Shown here: one piece after another, positions 8,843 through 18,242 of the stretch | How the letters are laid out: each line of letters opens with the position of its first letter | Numbering within the stretch: the first letter of the stretch is position 1 | NCBI GenBank assembly: GCA_022825825.1 | Contig: JAJDWA010000017.1 | Span: 1-54,941 of the forward strand | Source: Candidatus Poribacteria bacterium | Lineage (GTDB): Bacteria > Poribacteria > WGA-4E > WGA-3G | DNA: 54,941 nucleotides | Reading direction: 5' to 3' | The notes under the pieces: model-generated | The model's input: only the letters and a program-made list of their open reading frames with translations | Database searches by the model: none | What the model was told of the DNA's origin: nothing | Made by a program: the position numbers and the translations under genes

Positions 8843-11842
8843 ATGCGTGTTAAGAAAAAATATGTTCTTTCAGGTCTAAATCAATACTCTGATTCGCCAT
8901 TAAGGTGGAATTTAAAACCTTTTCTGTGTTTACTGTTTATCGTTTCAATGTGTGCACCGATTTCTCTATTTGCGCAAGCAACACCACGAGTAAATTCACT
9001 CTTTCCTGCTGGCGCAGAAGTTGGAAAGACGGTAGAGGTAAAAATTCAAGGTTCAGATTTAGATGGCGCACATACTATTATTGTTGAAGGCGACCCCGGT
9101 ATTACCGGTACGCTCAACGCAGGCGGTGGTGCTGTTGATGAAACCCATAAACCTGTTTTCGAAGCAAATTGTGGTCAGTGCCATGAACTCCGTTCCCCAA
9201 GTAACCGTTCTATGACTGCAACACAGTGGCAAGCTGTCGTCAAACGCATGGTCACAGACAAAGGCGCGGAAATCAGTGAGGACGATCAAACCAAAATCGT
9301 TCACTACCTAAAATCTGCTGCGCGGGCAAGTGGCGGGATGACCGCAGAGTTAGTCATTGCACCCGATGCCCCAATCGGTGTACGTGAAATTCGTATTGTC
9401 GGAAAAAACGGTGCTTCTACTGCCTGGCCCTTTGAAATAACCGATGTTCCCGACACTTTTGAAACCGAATCTAATAACTTCACCGAATCTGCTACTACTA
9501 TAGAATTACCTATCATTATCAATGGCGTAGTGAATCCAGGCGGTGATGAAGATTTTTACACCTTTCAGGGTACTAAAGGTGATCGTTGCGTTTTCAACGT
9601 GAAAGCGTATCGCTATAACAACATCAGCCAACAGTTTTTCAACCCAACGATCTCACTTTATGATACACAAGGTAAAGAACTTGCGCGGAGCAACGGATTC
9701 TATAGCCTTGACCCGCTTATTGATTTCACGCTCCCCGAAGATGGCACCTATTTTTTACGTATCCGAGACCTGCTCTATCGTGGAAACCCAGATTCTGTTT
9801 ATCGCTTGATAAGTGGTGTTGTTCCTTACAACACGTATATTTTTCCAACAGGTGGCGAAATTGGAAATGTAATTCAAACCACAATAGGTGGCGAAAATCT
9901 TCCAAAAACTGAGTGGGAAGTCAAACTCCCCAGTGATCAACAACCGGGGCTTATGCTCATTCGCACACCCTACGGTATTTTCCCATTTTTTGCCAACGAA
10001 TACTCTGAAGATATTGAACTTTCACTGGAGAAAGCCGCTCACAACGAAACTGCGGATAATTCAGCAGAAAATGGAGGTCAGGCAAAAAATGCTGAGTCCG
10101 AAATTATCTTCCAAACCAAATGCACCGCATGCCACGAACTTCGTTCACCGAACAACCGTGCACTAACCGCTGAGCAGTGGGAAAACACTATTATACGCAT
10201 GGCAGAGAAGGAAAACGCGGACATTACGCCGACTGAGCGAGATCGAATTATTGCCTTTGTTGCTGAGGAAGTTGTCCGCATGGGGCAGCTTATTGCGAAA
10301 CAGATCGAAGGCTCACAACATATTGCGACTCCCGGTGCGATCAGTGGCCGTATCGCTAAACCGGCAGAGGTGGACTATTACCGCTTTACGATTGAAGAAG
10401 GTTCTCGTCTCGGGCCGTGGTGGGTTATCCATCCGTTCGATAATACAGACGAAAAAGGTTTTGATACCGTCTATCCGCCTGAGGTCGAAATTGATCTCGA
10501 AAAAGAGTATATCGGCAAAGACGGGCGTAAAATAAGGTGGTATAGGACTAACCGCAGAGGCGAAAACGTCTTCTCCAACGTTCCAGAAGACGATGTAACC
10601 GGATATGCTTTAACCTACTTTGAATCTGAACGCGACCAGAAGTTTCTCTTGTCTCTCGGTTCGGACGACACAATTAAAATATGGGTAAACGATCAATTGA
10701 TCTTTAGCAAATATGTACATCGAGCGCTTAGGCGGGGAGACGATGTTATTGAGTTACCGATTTCTAAAGGCAGAAACAAAATTCTGTTTAAGATCACAAA
10801 TGGTTACGGTCCCTGGGGATTTTTCGCTGACATCGGTGGTTATTCCATTGCTCTATCCGCAGAAAACCTAAATTCCCCACTGAGTCCCTCCTTAACCTTG
10901 TTGGACGCTGAAGGTAGGGTGTTAAGGAATAACGCAGGCAGGGGTGGAAGGCGGAATGCAATTATTGATTACAGTTTTGCACGACCAGGTACTTATGGTC
11001 TCCGTGTTGAAGATATTTCTGGTAAAGGTGGCGATGGATATGTCTACCACTTAGACGTACGCCCAACCGCACCTGACTTTGCTATTTCAGTGACTCCCGA
11101 TAATCCAAATATCGGCCGCAGTGGTACTGTGCTTTTGGATGTTACATTACAACGAAGGGTTGGGTTTACGGAACCGATACTGCTCTCTGTTGAAAATCTT
11201 CCCCCTGGTATTACAGCAAGCCAGAGTGCGATTCTTTCTGAAGGTGGGAATAACCAAGGGTATCTAACCCTAACTGCTGCACCAGATGCAAACTTAGCGC
11301 ACAGTGTTGTTCAGGTAGTCGGCACCGTCACAACAACATCCGGACATCAGATACGGCGCGCCGCCACGCCTGTGGAGGTATACCGCATTCGGAACAATGA
11401 TCAGACTGTCCAACGGAAAAACATTGTCGTAAGTGTGACGGAGGCTTCACCTATCATTGTTTCTACTACCCCTGACGAAGTCGTGGTAACTCCAGACGGA
11501 CCGGTTGATATTACTGTGAAAGTTGATCGACGGAGAGGCAACCGACAAAATATGAACTTGACGGTAGTCGGTTTACCTACTGGTGTGAGACTCCAACGTC
11601 AGACAACCGTACTCCGAAGAGGTACATCCGAGGCAACATTAACGCTTGTTCCGAATATCGTCTCCAGTGGAAGAGAAGAACTGAGACAAAATCCATTCAT
11701 CGGAAATAGGCAGACACGCCCGTATACCTTTGTCATCAACGCTTCCGTTGGAAATAGACGCATTGCAAGCAGTCCTGCTGTGAAACTTTGGCTCGGAAAC
11801 CCATCAAGTTCTGATGAGCAAGCAAAATTAGAAGGAAATTAA
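8843..11842 (+). CDS. Exported protein with two haem c sites and pre-peptidase-like beta domains
   Basis: The start ATG follows TTGGAGG. A signal anchor near residues 25-46 leads to a 999-residue product. Two cytochrome c sites are present, CGQCH (Cys110, Cys113, His114) and CTACH (Cys427, Cys430, His431). Each is followed by a similar HELRSP.NR..T..QW segment, so the haem module is duplicated. A pre-peptidase C-terminal (PPC) domain lies at about 210-330. A second PPC begins VDYYRFTIEEG and is interrupted by ~130 residues with a carbohydrate-binding-like pattern before resuming at SIALSAENL. Three Ig-like domains end the protein. It is probably a periplasmic electron carrier or redox sensor related to planctomycete PSCyt proteins. 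Confidence 0.85.
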   Translation: MRVKKKYVLSGLNQYSDSPLRWNLKPFLCLLFIVSMCAPISLFAQATPRVNSLFPAGAEVGKTVEVKIQGSDLDGAHTIIVEGDPGITGTLNAGGGAVDETHKPVFEANCGQCHELRSPSNRSMTATQWQAVVKRMVTDKGAEISEDDQTKIVHYLKSAARASGGMTAELVIAPDAPIGVREIRIVGKNGASTAWPFEITDVPDTFETESNNFTESATTIELPIIINGVVNPGGDEDFYTFQGTKGDRCVFNVKAYRYNNISQQFFNPTISLYDTQGKELARSNGFYSLDPLIDFTLPEDGTYFLRIRDLLYRGNPDSVYRLISGVVPYNTYIFPTGGEIGNVIQTTIGGENLPKTEWEVKLPSDQQPGLMLIRTPYGIFPFFANEYSEDIELSLEKAAHNETADNSAENGGQAKNAESEIIFQTKCTACHELRSPNNRALTAEQWENTIIRMAEKENADITPTERDRIIAFVAEEVVRMGQLIAKQIEGSQHIATPGAISGRIAKPAEVDYYRFTIEEGSRLGPWWVIHPFDNTDEKGFDTVYPPEVEIDLEKEYIGKDGRKIRWYRTNRRGENVFSNVPEDDVTGYALTYFESERDQKFLLSLGSDDTIKIWVNDQLIFSKYVHRALRRGDDVIELPISKGRNKILFKITNGYGPWGFFADIGGYSIALSAENLNSPLSPSLTLLDAEGRVLRNNAGRGGRRNAIIDYSFARPGTYGLRVEDISGKGGDGYVYHLDVRPTAPDFAISVTPDNPNIGRSGTVLLDVTLQRRVGFTEPILLSVENLPPGITASQSAILSEGGNNQGYLTLTAAPDANLAHSVVQVVGTVTTTSGHQIRRAATPVEVYRIRNNDQTVQRKNIVVSVTEASPIIVSTTPDEVVVTPDGPVDITVKVDRRRGNRQNMNLTVVGLPTGVRLQRQTTVLRRGTSEATLTLVPNIVSSGREELRQNPFIGNRQTRPYTFVINASVGNRRIASSPAVKLWLGNPSSSDEQAKLEGN

Positions 11843-11882
11843 TCCTACCATCTTCTATTTTGCACAATGCTTCGAAAACGTT

Positions 11883-11917
11883 AAGGCGAGGTTTGTGCCT
11901 CGCCTTTTACATTTTTT
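11883..11917 (+). terminator. Intrinsic terminator
   Basis: AAGGCGAGG and CCTCGCCTT form a perfect 9-bp GC-rich stem with loop TTTGTG. It is followed by TT, AC, A and a six-T run. It lies 41 nt after the stop of the haem protein and should end the 6.1-11.8 kb transcription unit. Confidence 0.9.
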
Positions 11918-12052
11918 AACCTTGTTTATGCAATTACTGTGAAATTTCAAAATATAAATATCTACTGGTAGGTGCGCTTTGTCCGCGCGCCGATTGACAG
12001 TGTATCATTAATCGCAAAATCTACTATTCTAACTGTATCTACGGAGGTGTGA

Positions 12053-15000
12053 ATGTCAGGATATTATCGATTCCCAACTATTTCTAATGAAACAATTGTT
12101 TTTGTATGCGAAGATGATTTATGGACAGTTCCCATTAGTGGCGGCGTTGCTCGAAGGCTTACATCAAATCTTGGAGCAACAGGTTCTCCACAGTTATCCC
12201 CAAACGGTGAACATCTCGCCTTTGCAGGTCGTGAGGAAGGACCGTCAGAAGTTTATATCATGCCAGCACTCGGCGGCGAAGCAAAACGGCTTACCTATCA
12301 GGGAAGCAATGCCAGTATTGTAGGTTGGGATTCTGATGGCGAAAATATACTTTATTCCAGCGGCGCAGGGGCAGCATTCAGCGCGTGGATATGGAGCATT
12401 TCTCCTGATGGTGGAGAACCGCAACGTTTACCTTATGGACCCGCCAACCACATTGCATTCGGAGAAAACGGTGGCGTTGTCCTCGGCAGACTGACACGCG
12501 AACCTGCACGATGGAAACGGTATCGTGGTGGCACTGCGGGACAACTCTGGATAGATACAGATGGAGATGGACAATTTCAACCGCTTGCACCTGTTGATAG
12601 TAATTTTACCACACCGATGTGGATTGGGGATCGTATCTATTTTATCTCCGACCACGAAGGTGTAGGCAATATCTATTCTTGCCTAACTTCTGGGGAGGAC
12701 ATGCAACGTCACACACATCAAGAAACCTATTACTCTCGCTCTGCGCAAACCGATGGCGCCCGAATCGTCTATCATGCTGGGGCAGACCTTTGGATATACG
12801 ATATTGAAAACGGTACGAATAACCAAGTTGAGGTGGACTTCCGTAGTCCTCACATTCAGCGGCAACGCAAATTTGTAAATGCTTCACAATATTTACAAGA
12901 ATTTGCACCATCCGCTGATGGACGGTCTATTGCATTGACTGCGCGTGGCAAACTTTTTACAATGGCAAATTGGGACGGTGCCGTGCTTCAGCAAGGCAAC
13001 CGCAACGGTACCCGATACAGAATGACGCAGTGGCTAAACGATGGAAAACGTGTCGTTACGCTTTCCGATGCTGGTGGAGAAGAAGCACTTGAAATTCATA
13101 CTTGCGATGGTAGCGAAGAGGTGCGCCGGCTTGACGACCTTGACATCGGGCATGTTAGACAATTCGCAGTTTGCCCAAAAGGGGATGACTTGAAAGACCA
13201 ACTCCTCATCGTGAATCATCGATTTGAGCTTTTACATATAGAACTCGAAACAGCAGAATTAAGAGTACTTGACAAAAGCCTATATAATCGCATTCAAGGC
13301 GCAAGTTGGTCACCCGATGGTAAATGGATTGCTTACAGTTTTCCGTCAACAGAAACGACATCTTCAATTAAACTTTGCAATGTTGAAACTGGCGCTCTGT
13401 CGTATATCACCCAACCTGAGTTCAGCGATTTTGCACCCGCTTGGGATCCAGACGGGAAATATCTCTACTTTCTTTCTCATCGCGAATTCGATCCTGTTGG
13501 TGATGCGCTTCACTTTGACCTCGGATTTCCCACTGCAACACGCCCCATGTTGGTGACATTGCAGAAAGAATTACGAAATCCGTTTTTACCTGCTACGCCA
13601 TCACCTGAAGATGAGAAAGAAAAAGAAGATAAGGATACTGAAGAAAAATCTAACGACAAAGACGGTGATGCTAAAAAGAAAGATGATGAGAAAGAGAAAA
13701 AACCGATTGTTATTGAGTTAGATGGTATAGAACAACGCGTTATTGCGTTTCCGTATTCACATGGACGTTACAGACAGATTGCTGGTATTGAAGGTAAAGC
13801 GATTTTCACGTCTTTTCCTGTTCAGCATGCAACTAACGCTCCCGGCGAAGAGGAACCGAGTGCTAAAGGCAAACTCCACGCTTACGATTTCAAAGAACAA
13901 AAAAAAGAAGTGCTCGTTCCAGATATTGACTCTTTTCAACTTTCGCTTGATTACAAAAACCTTGTGTATCGCACTGGGAGTCGGTTGCGTGTAATCAAAG
14001 CTGGTAAAAAAGCTGAAGATGACCAAAAATCCAAAAACAGAGGAGGCACTAACCGTCACAGCGGTTGGATAGATATTAACCGTGTGCGGCCTTCTGTCAT
14101 CCCCACCGCAGAATGGAAACAGATGTATCGGGAAGCGTGGCGACTTCAACGCGATTATTTCTGGACAGAAGATATGTCCGATGTTGATTGGGAAAGTGTG
14201 TATGAACGTTATCTTCCTGTACTTGAACGGGTTGCGACCCGTGCAGAATTCTCTGATCTGATGTGGGAGATGCAGGGCGAACTCGGCACCTCACACGCGT
14301 ATGAATCTGGTGGCGATTACCGCAGCTCACCAAACTACTCCCAAGGATTCCTCGGTGCCGATTTTGCTTACGATTCAGAGAATAACGGTTATCGCATTAC
14401 ACACATCGTGCGTGGCGATACATGGAATGAGGGAAGGGATTCACCACTCAACGCACCGGGAATCAACGTCCAAGAAGGAGATATACTCCTTTCTATCAGT
14501 GGGCAACAGGTGAGTGAAAATGTCTCTCCGGGTGAACTATTGGTCAATCTTGCTGGACAAGAGGTTCAAACCACGTTTAAAAATGCCAGCGACGGTGAAA
14601 AACGCGTTGTAACGATTAAAGTGCTCGGCGGTGAAAGCGAATTACGTTACCGCGAATGGGTCGCGCAAAATCGGAAATACGTCCACGAAAAAACGGATGG
14701 TAAGGTAGGATACGTCCATATCCCAGACATGGGAAGACGCGGGTATGCGGAGTTCCATCGCGGCTACCTCGCTGAAGTAAGTTATCCCGCGCTACTCATT
14801 GACGTTCGTTACAATGGAGGCGGAAATGTATCACAACTGATTTTAGAAAAGTTGTCTCGCCATCGCATCGGATATGCTGTTCCCCGATGGGGGACACCGA
14901 ATTCTTATCCTGCTGCGTCAGTATTAGGGCCAATGGTCACTGTTACCAATGAAAATGCTGGGTCTGATGGGGATATTTTCTCTCACTGCTTCAAATTGAT

Positions 15001-15325
15001 GAAGTTAGGGAAACTTATCGGTAAGCGGACATGGGGTGGTGTTATCGGTATTTCGCCACATCAAGGTTTTGTAGATGGCGGCTCAACTACGCAACCGGAG
15101 TACTCTTTCTGGTTTGTTGATGTCGGGTGGAGCGTTGAAAATTACGGCACCGACCCGGATATTGAAGTGGATTATCGTCCACAGGATTATGTCGCAGAAG
15201 GGGATCCACAACTTGATAAAGCGATTGAAATTCTCCTCCAAGAGATGGAAGAGAATCCGCCGCAACTCCCCGATTTCGGTGAACGTCCACGCTTAACTCT
15301 GCCAACCTTACCGAAAGTAGAGTAG
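12053..15325 (+). CDS. tri: Tricorn-type protease (S41 family)
   Basis: The ATG follows a GGAGGTG site. The 1090-residue product matches the tricorn layout: N-terminal beta-propeller repeats (SPQLSPNGEHLAFAG), a second propeller, a charged insert rich in Lys/Glu/Asp (~520-560), a helical domain, a PDZ domain (~770-860) and the S41 catalytic domain. Active-site residues are visible: Ser747-His748 in GELGTSHAYE, nucleophile Ser971 in ENAGSDGDIF, and Glu1016 in QPEYSF. No signal peptide is seen, so it should be a cytoplasmic peptidase degrading oligopeptides from upstream proteases. No tricorn-interacting aminopeptidase gene is seen nearby. Confidence 0.93.
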   Translation: MSGYYRFPTISNETIVFVCEDDLWTVPISGGVARRLTSNLGATGSPQLSPNGEHLAFAGREEGPSEVYIMPALGGEAKRLTYQGSNASIVGWDSDGENILYSSGAGAAFSAWIWSISPDGGEPQRLPYGPANHIAFGENGGVVLGRLTREPARWKRYRGGTAGQLWIDTDGDGQFQPLAPVDSNFTTPMWIGDRIYFISDHEGVGNIYSCLTSGEDMQRHTHQETYYSRSAQTDGARIVYHAGADLWIYDIENGTNNQVEVDFRSPHIQRQRKFVNASQYLQEFAPSADGRSIALTARGKLFTMANWDGAVLQQGNRNGTRYRMTQWLNDGKRVVTLSDAGGEEALEIHTCDGSEEVRRLDDLDIGHVRQFAVCPKGDDLKDQLLIVNHRFELLHIELETAELRVLDKSLYNRIQGASWSPDGKWIAYSFPSTETTSSIKLCNVETGALSYITQPEFSDFAPAWDPDGKYLYFLSHREFDPVGDALHFDLGFPTATRPMLVTLQKELRNPFLPATPSPEDEKEKEDKDTEEKSNDKDGDAKKKDDEKEKKPIVIELDGIEQRVIAFPYSHGRYRQIAGIEGKAIFTSFPVQHATNAPGEEEPSAKGKLHAYDFKEQKKEVLVPDIDSFQLSLDYKNLVYRTGSRLRVIKAGKKAEDDQKSKNRGGTNRHSGWIDINRVRPSVIPTAEWKQMYREAWRLQRDYFWTEDMSDVDWESVYERYLPVLERVATRAEFSDLMWEMQGELGTSHAYESGGDYRSSPNYSQGFLGADFAYDSENNGYRITHIVRGDTWNEGRDSPLNAPGINVQEGDILLSISGQQVSENVSPGELLVNLAGQEVQTTFKNASDGEKRVVTIKVLGGESELRYREWVAQNRKYVHEKTDGKVGYVHIPDMGRRGYAEFHRGYLAEVSYPALLIDVRYNGGGNVSQLILEKLSRHRIGYAVPRWGTPNSYPAASVLGPMVTVTNENAGSDGDIFSHCFKLMKLGKLIGKRTWGGVIGISPHQGFVDGGSTTQPEYSFWFVDVGWSVENYGTDPDIEVDYRPQDYVAEGDPQLDKAIEILLQEMEENPPQLPDFGERPRLTLPTLPKVE

Positions 15326-15432
15326 AAGATGTTGAGATAACTCAGAAAAGGCGCGCAAAAATTACCGAATTAAATAAATCAATCTTGATACAGATTGCGG
15401 TACGAAGAGATGCCACACCCAGCACACATAAA

Positions 15433-15465
15433 AATAGGCAGGCCCCTTTCGGGTCCCTGCCTATT
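15433..15465. terminator. Bidirectional terminator between convergent genes
   Basis: AATAGGCAGG and CCTGCCTATT form a 10-bp stem with an inner CCC/GGG stem. It lies between convergent stops at 15325 and 15486. An A-run precedes it on the + strand, which serves as the U-tract for the minus-strand operon. Confidence 0.8.
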
Positions 15466-15485
15466 GTGATAAGTTTGCGTTGTGG

Positions 15486-16973
15486 CTACTCTATCGCCCA
15501 GCATTTTCGATTCATCTTGACTAAACATTGTGGCGCCTCACTCACGCACTTCTGCCACGTTTGACTGCACCACCGACACGTGCGCGTCTTGTGATTGTTG
15601 TTCTCCGCTGTATTTGTCGGATCGTAAGAATGCCCATTGGCACACGTCACAGTCGGCGCAGGATACACATGCGTATGTCCATCACACGCATAGAAACTTG
15701 CCACCGTGCAAGTATTGCCATTTGAATCGGTTGACAGACAACTCGCTTGCAGTGAGTGGTCTGACCCATCGCAAGCATAGTGCCCCGAGGTGCCACACCC
15801 CGCTGCAGCATGGTTTGACCCATCGCAAGCATAATGCCCTGATGTGCCACACCCCGCTGCACTATGATCCCCTGATTGCCATGACTCATGCACGCCACAC
15901 ACATGCATCGTTTGTGACGGCAAGGGTGAGGGGACCTCTGCCTGGTTGTCACTAGAGCTGTTATTTGCTTTGTCAGAATGCACGGTTTTACCCGGAAGAT
16001 TGTGATTATGATCAAAGGTCTGCCACATGCACCTTCTATAGGACTCGTTACACGTACTGCTCGGCTTTGGTCCACCGTAATATTCCGGTTTTTGCCATAC
16101 CGTCTTTTTGCAGGTGCGTTCCTTATGCTCTGCTTCGTCCGAGGGTTTACAGTTATAATACTTACGACCACATCCATCCGAAGCACTACGTTCATCCAGA
16201 ACCCGCTGTATTTCTGCATCAAACGCGTCCTCGGACATGTCACGGTTCGGATCTGAATCGATATTATCCATTGCCTCTTCCTCTACATTTCTTCCAGTAC
16301 CACATCCCACGTGGTGAGGACTATCTGGTGTGTTGAATTCCTCACCACATTTACCACCACAAGGAAACTTCGGCATATTCCACTTAGACGGTTTTATCGG
16401 AGGGTCCCTTGCATCCTTTTTAGACTGAGAAGAGTGCGAATTATAGTGATTTACAGTGGCTACATGATCTCGGTATGCCTCCATTATTGAATTGGCTTCA
16501 TTAGTTCCTTCAAGCGTTACCGAGTTATCCCAACTCGCCTCAATATCCGATTCTAACACATTCACCTGGCCAATATGATACGCCATCAGACCCTCTAATG
16601 AGTGCGCTGAGTACATATCCGTAGCCATCTTTACGGCTATACCATACGCTGATGCAACTGCACTAATAATGTTTGCTTGCACACTACCGGTGAGTGCCGA
16701 GATTTGCTGGTTTCTGATAGAGGATTGTGTGCCAAGCCACTGACCATGAAAATAAAGTGCTATAGTCGCGTGTTTCTGCCGCTCTATAACTACAGCATCA
16801 ATATAGTTATCCCAATCTTCAAGTTCTGTTTTTGCGTTGTCGTACGCGTCGTCAAGTGCTCGCATCTGTTCCGGAGAAGGATAGCCATTTATGGTGTGCG
16901 ACCCCGTGCGAAACGTGAGGATAAGCATTGCAAAAATTAAAACCGCTATGATCATTGATCTGTTTGAATTCAT
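15486..16973 (-). CDS. Exported Cys/His-rich protein with tandem 18-residue repeats
   Basis: I do not recognise the family. The 495-residue protein starts with a signal peptide/anchor (IIAVLIFAMLILTF). Residues ~30-200 are helical with long amphipathic stretches. A Cys-rich part begins near FPCGGKCGEEF. Residues 371-406 are two near-identical 18-residue repeats (GCGTSGHYACDG plus SNH or SDH), flanked by degenerate copies. The tail has further paired cysteines (RTCRWCSQTWQKC, QCLVKMNRKC). The even spacing of Cys and His suggests metal-binding knuckles or disulfide-stapled repeats outside the cytoplasm. The start overlaps the upstream stop as ATGA, implying translational coupling. It is the last gene of the three-gene operon. 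Confidence 0.75.
   Translation of the reverse strand: MNSNRSMIIAVLIFAMLILTFRTGSHTINGYPSPEQMRALDDAYDNAKTELEDWDNYIDAVVIERQKHATIALYFHGQWLGTQSSIRNQQISALTGSVQANIISAVASAYGIAVKMATDMYSAHSLEGLMAYHIGQVNVLESDIEASWDNSVTLEGTNEANSIMEAYRDHVATVNHYNSHSSQSKKDARDPPIKPSKWNMPKFPCGGKCGEEFNTPDSPHHVGCGTGRNVEEEAMDNIDSDPNRDMSEDAFDAEIQRVLDERSASDGCGRKYYNCKPSDEAEHKERTCKKTVWQKPEYYGGPKPSSTCNESYRRCMWQTFDHNHNLPGKTVHSDKANNSSSDNQAEVPSPLPSQTMHVCGVHESWQSGDHSAAGCGTSGHYACDGSNHAAAGCGTSGHYACDGSDHSLQASCLSTDSNGNTCTVASFYACDGHTHVYPAPTVTCANGHSYDPTNTAENNNHKTRTCRWCSQTWQKCVSEAPQCLVKMNRKCWAIE
15762..15869 (-). repeat. Tandem 54-bp coding repeat, two copies
   Basis: The segment beginning TGACCCATCGCAAGCATA recurs exactly 54 bp later (15762 and 15816) inside the Cys/His-rich gene. 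It encodes the 18-residue units at residues 371-406. The two copies are almost identical at DNA level, so the duplication looks recent and copy number may vary between strains. Confidence 0.85.
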
Positions 16974-17722
16974 TGGTTATTCCTCCGTTGTACTGCATCG
17001 AGATCTGCTTTTGATGGTAAAACTTTAGACTTTTCCTGCAGATCTCTAAGTTTCTCAAGAGGAGAGGGATGGTTACGTCTCTTAGGTCTTAGAATGGTTG
17101 CCTGGTAAGGTTCCAAAAGTTTCGATAGTTCCACACGTCTCTCCCTCGCATAACGGTTATTCTCTACGTCTGAACGATAAATATTGCTGAGTTTCGACAT
17201 GGCATTGGAAACTTTACTTATTTCATTGTGTAGCGCAAAACGTCTTAGATCGCCTACGTTCTTATATTCTACATAAGTCTGCACGAGTTCTTTGACCCTT
17301 TCTGTGTAAGCATCACTAAATACATCTTCAGGGAGTTTCAGTTCTGGCGGCACCGTATTGGGTATCGGTTGTTCGCCTTTTTTACGCCAGATGTTGTCAG
17401 GATACAACCGCCAGGTGTCATCCGGTTCAAAGGACACATGTTGCACATCTGCTTCCACTGTATCGGTATGCGGTTCATCATGCCATTCCCCGTTATGCCA
17501 GTGTCCACCATTGGCAAATGTCTTGCCCGGCGGGGGTTTAGTGTAATCAATAGGCGTTTGTACCTCCTGTTGTTTCGTACTTTCTTCAAGTAGTTTCTCG
17601 GCTTCGGCAGCTTCTTTTTTGAGTTGCCGAATTTCGGCACGATCGCGCACTGTCATAAAAACAAACACAGTGACGATGAGTAGCATGAGGACACCGAGGC
17701 CCCATATCATTCTTTTTGACAT
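16970..17722 (-). CDS. Membrane-anchored coiled-coil protein with His-rich patch
   Basis: The 250-residue protein has an N-terminal membrane anchor (MIWGLGVLMLLIVTVFVFMTV), then a short coiled coil (REIRQ-type region through KKEAAEAEKLLEEST). A Pro-rich linker leads to a His-rich patch GGHWHNGEWHDEPH (~72-85). The C-terminal half is helical and charged. The anchor-plus-AEAEKLL arrangement is shared with the product at 53870, so the two are N-terminal paralogues. It probably faces the periplasm. The patch could bind metal, by inference only. The TGA overlaps the next start and the upstream gene ends 1 nt before this ATG, so the operon is tightly coupled. Confidence 0.78.
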   Translation of the reverse strand: MSKRMIWGLGVLMLLIVTVFVFMTVRDRAEIRQLKKEAAEAEKLLEESTKQQEVQTPIDYTKPPPGKTFANGGHWHNGEWHDEPHTDTVEADVQHVSFEPDDTWRLYPDNIWRKKGEQPIPNTVPPELKLPEDVFSDAYTERVKELVQTYVEYKNVGDLRRFALHNEISKVSNAMSKLSNIYRSDVENNRYARERRVELSKLLEPYQATILRPKRRNHPSPLEKLRDLQEKSKVLPSKADLDAVQRRNNQ

Positions 17723-17723
17723 G

Positions 17724-17948
17724 TCAGTTTCTCCTCTCTTTTGCTGCGTCCATTGGGCAGCGCGGGGTTAAGTCCATATTCGGACAAGTCGGTCTTTCGC
17801 CACGCGGGAAACAGTCCGGCCTGATCCGTTCACAGTCAAACGTGTCCGCCTGTGTAGCATCATAAGTGCCAAACAGCAGCAAACTGCTTGTTATCATAAA
17901 TGTAACAATAATAATTGAAATGAGAAGTGGGTTGTAGTACTGTCTCAT
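17724..17948 (-). CDS. Small exported Cys-containing protein
   Basis: The 74-residue product has an N-terminal hydrophobic segment (LLISIIIVTFMITSSLLLFG). A short tail follows with five cysteines and several prolines (TFDCERIRPDCFP, PTCPNMDLTPRCPMD). The ATG at 17948 follows AAGGAG with good spacing. It is the first gene of the three-gene operon and lies directly behind the structured leader, so it may be the primary target of any leader control. No family is recognised. The Cys pattern suggests disulfides outside the cytoplasm. Confidence 0.7.
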   Translation of the reverse strand: MRQYYNPLLISIIIVTFMITSSLLLFGTYDATQADTFDCERIRPDCFPRGERPTCPNMDLTPRCPMDAAKERRN

Positions 17949-17998
17949 CTTGCGCTCCTTTATTCATAGTATGAAGCAGGTTAAATGGTTAGACAGGT

Positions 17999-18210
17999 CT
18001 ACAAGGGCAGGTGAAAATGAGAAAGTTTTTCTATCCTTGTAGGAGTTGCTGGTCCCTATTATACATTGATTAAAACGGAATTTCCGTGATACAATAGAAA
18101 CCAGCGCTGTCGTAAGGTCCTCGAATACGGCAGTGCTAAGCATCGGCAGTGCTATAGAAGAGCCGCACTGTCGGTGCATTGAAAAGCACCCCTACGACGT
18201 TAAAAACGTC
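17999..18210 (-). ncRNA. Structured 5' leader RNA with alternative pairings (candidate regulatory RNA)
   Basis: Read on the minus strand after the promoter at 18243, the leader offers consecutive helices. Hairpin GACGTT/AACGTC is at 18196-18210. A closing helix GUCGUAGG / CCUUACGAC (18191-18198 with 18109-18117, one bulge) encloses hairpin GGUGC/GCACC (18173-18190) and the arm CAGUGC. That arm can pair with either of two identical GCACUGCC copies (18129-18136 or 18145-18152). A long hairpin at 18048-18105 (GCUGGU/ACCAGC, CUAUU/AAUAG, ACGGAA/UUCCGU) and one at 17999-18042 (CUACAAGG/CCUUGUAG) follow. The last ends about 50 nt before the first ATG. Pairings were read by eye. No known riboswitch class is recognised. 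Confidence 0.6.
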
Positions 18211-18242
18211 CAGAACGCGTGAATTTTTTAACGTCACATATA

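Noticed and set aside
11994..12027. Promoter before the tricorn gene (TTGACA with TACTAT)
   Set aside because: Spacing to any -10-like hexamer is 22 nt and the closer hexamers match poorly.
15762..15869. CRISPR array
   Set aside because: The 54-bp repeats are contiguous, in frame and coding, without spacers.
18100..18200. tRNA-like reading of the leader (TTCGA next to an 8-bp closing helix)
   Set aside because: No T-arm stem surrounds TTCGA, there is no anticodon arm of the right size and no CCA position, so it is not a tRNA.
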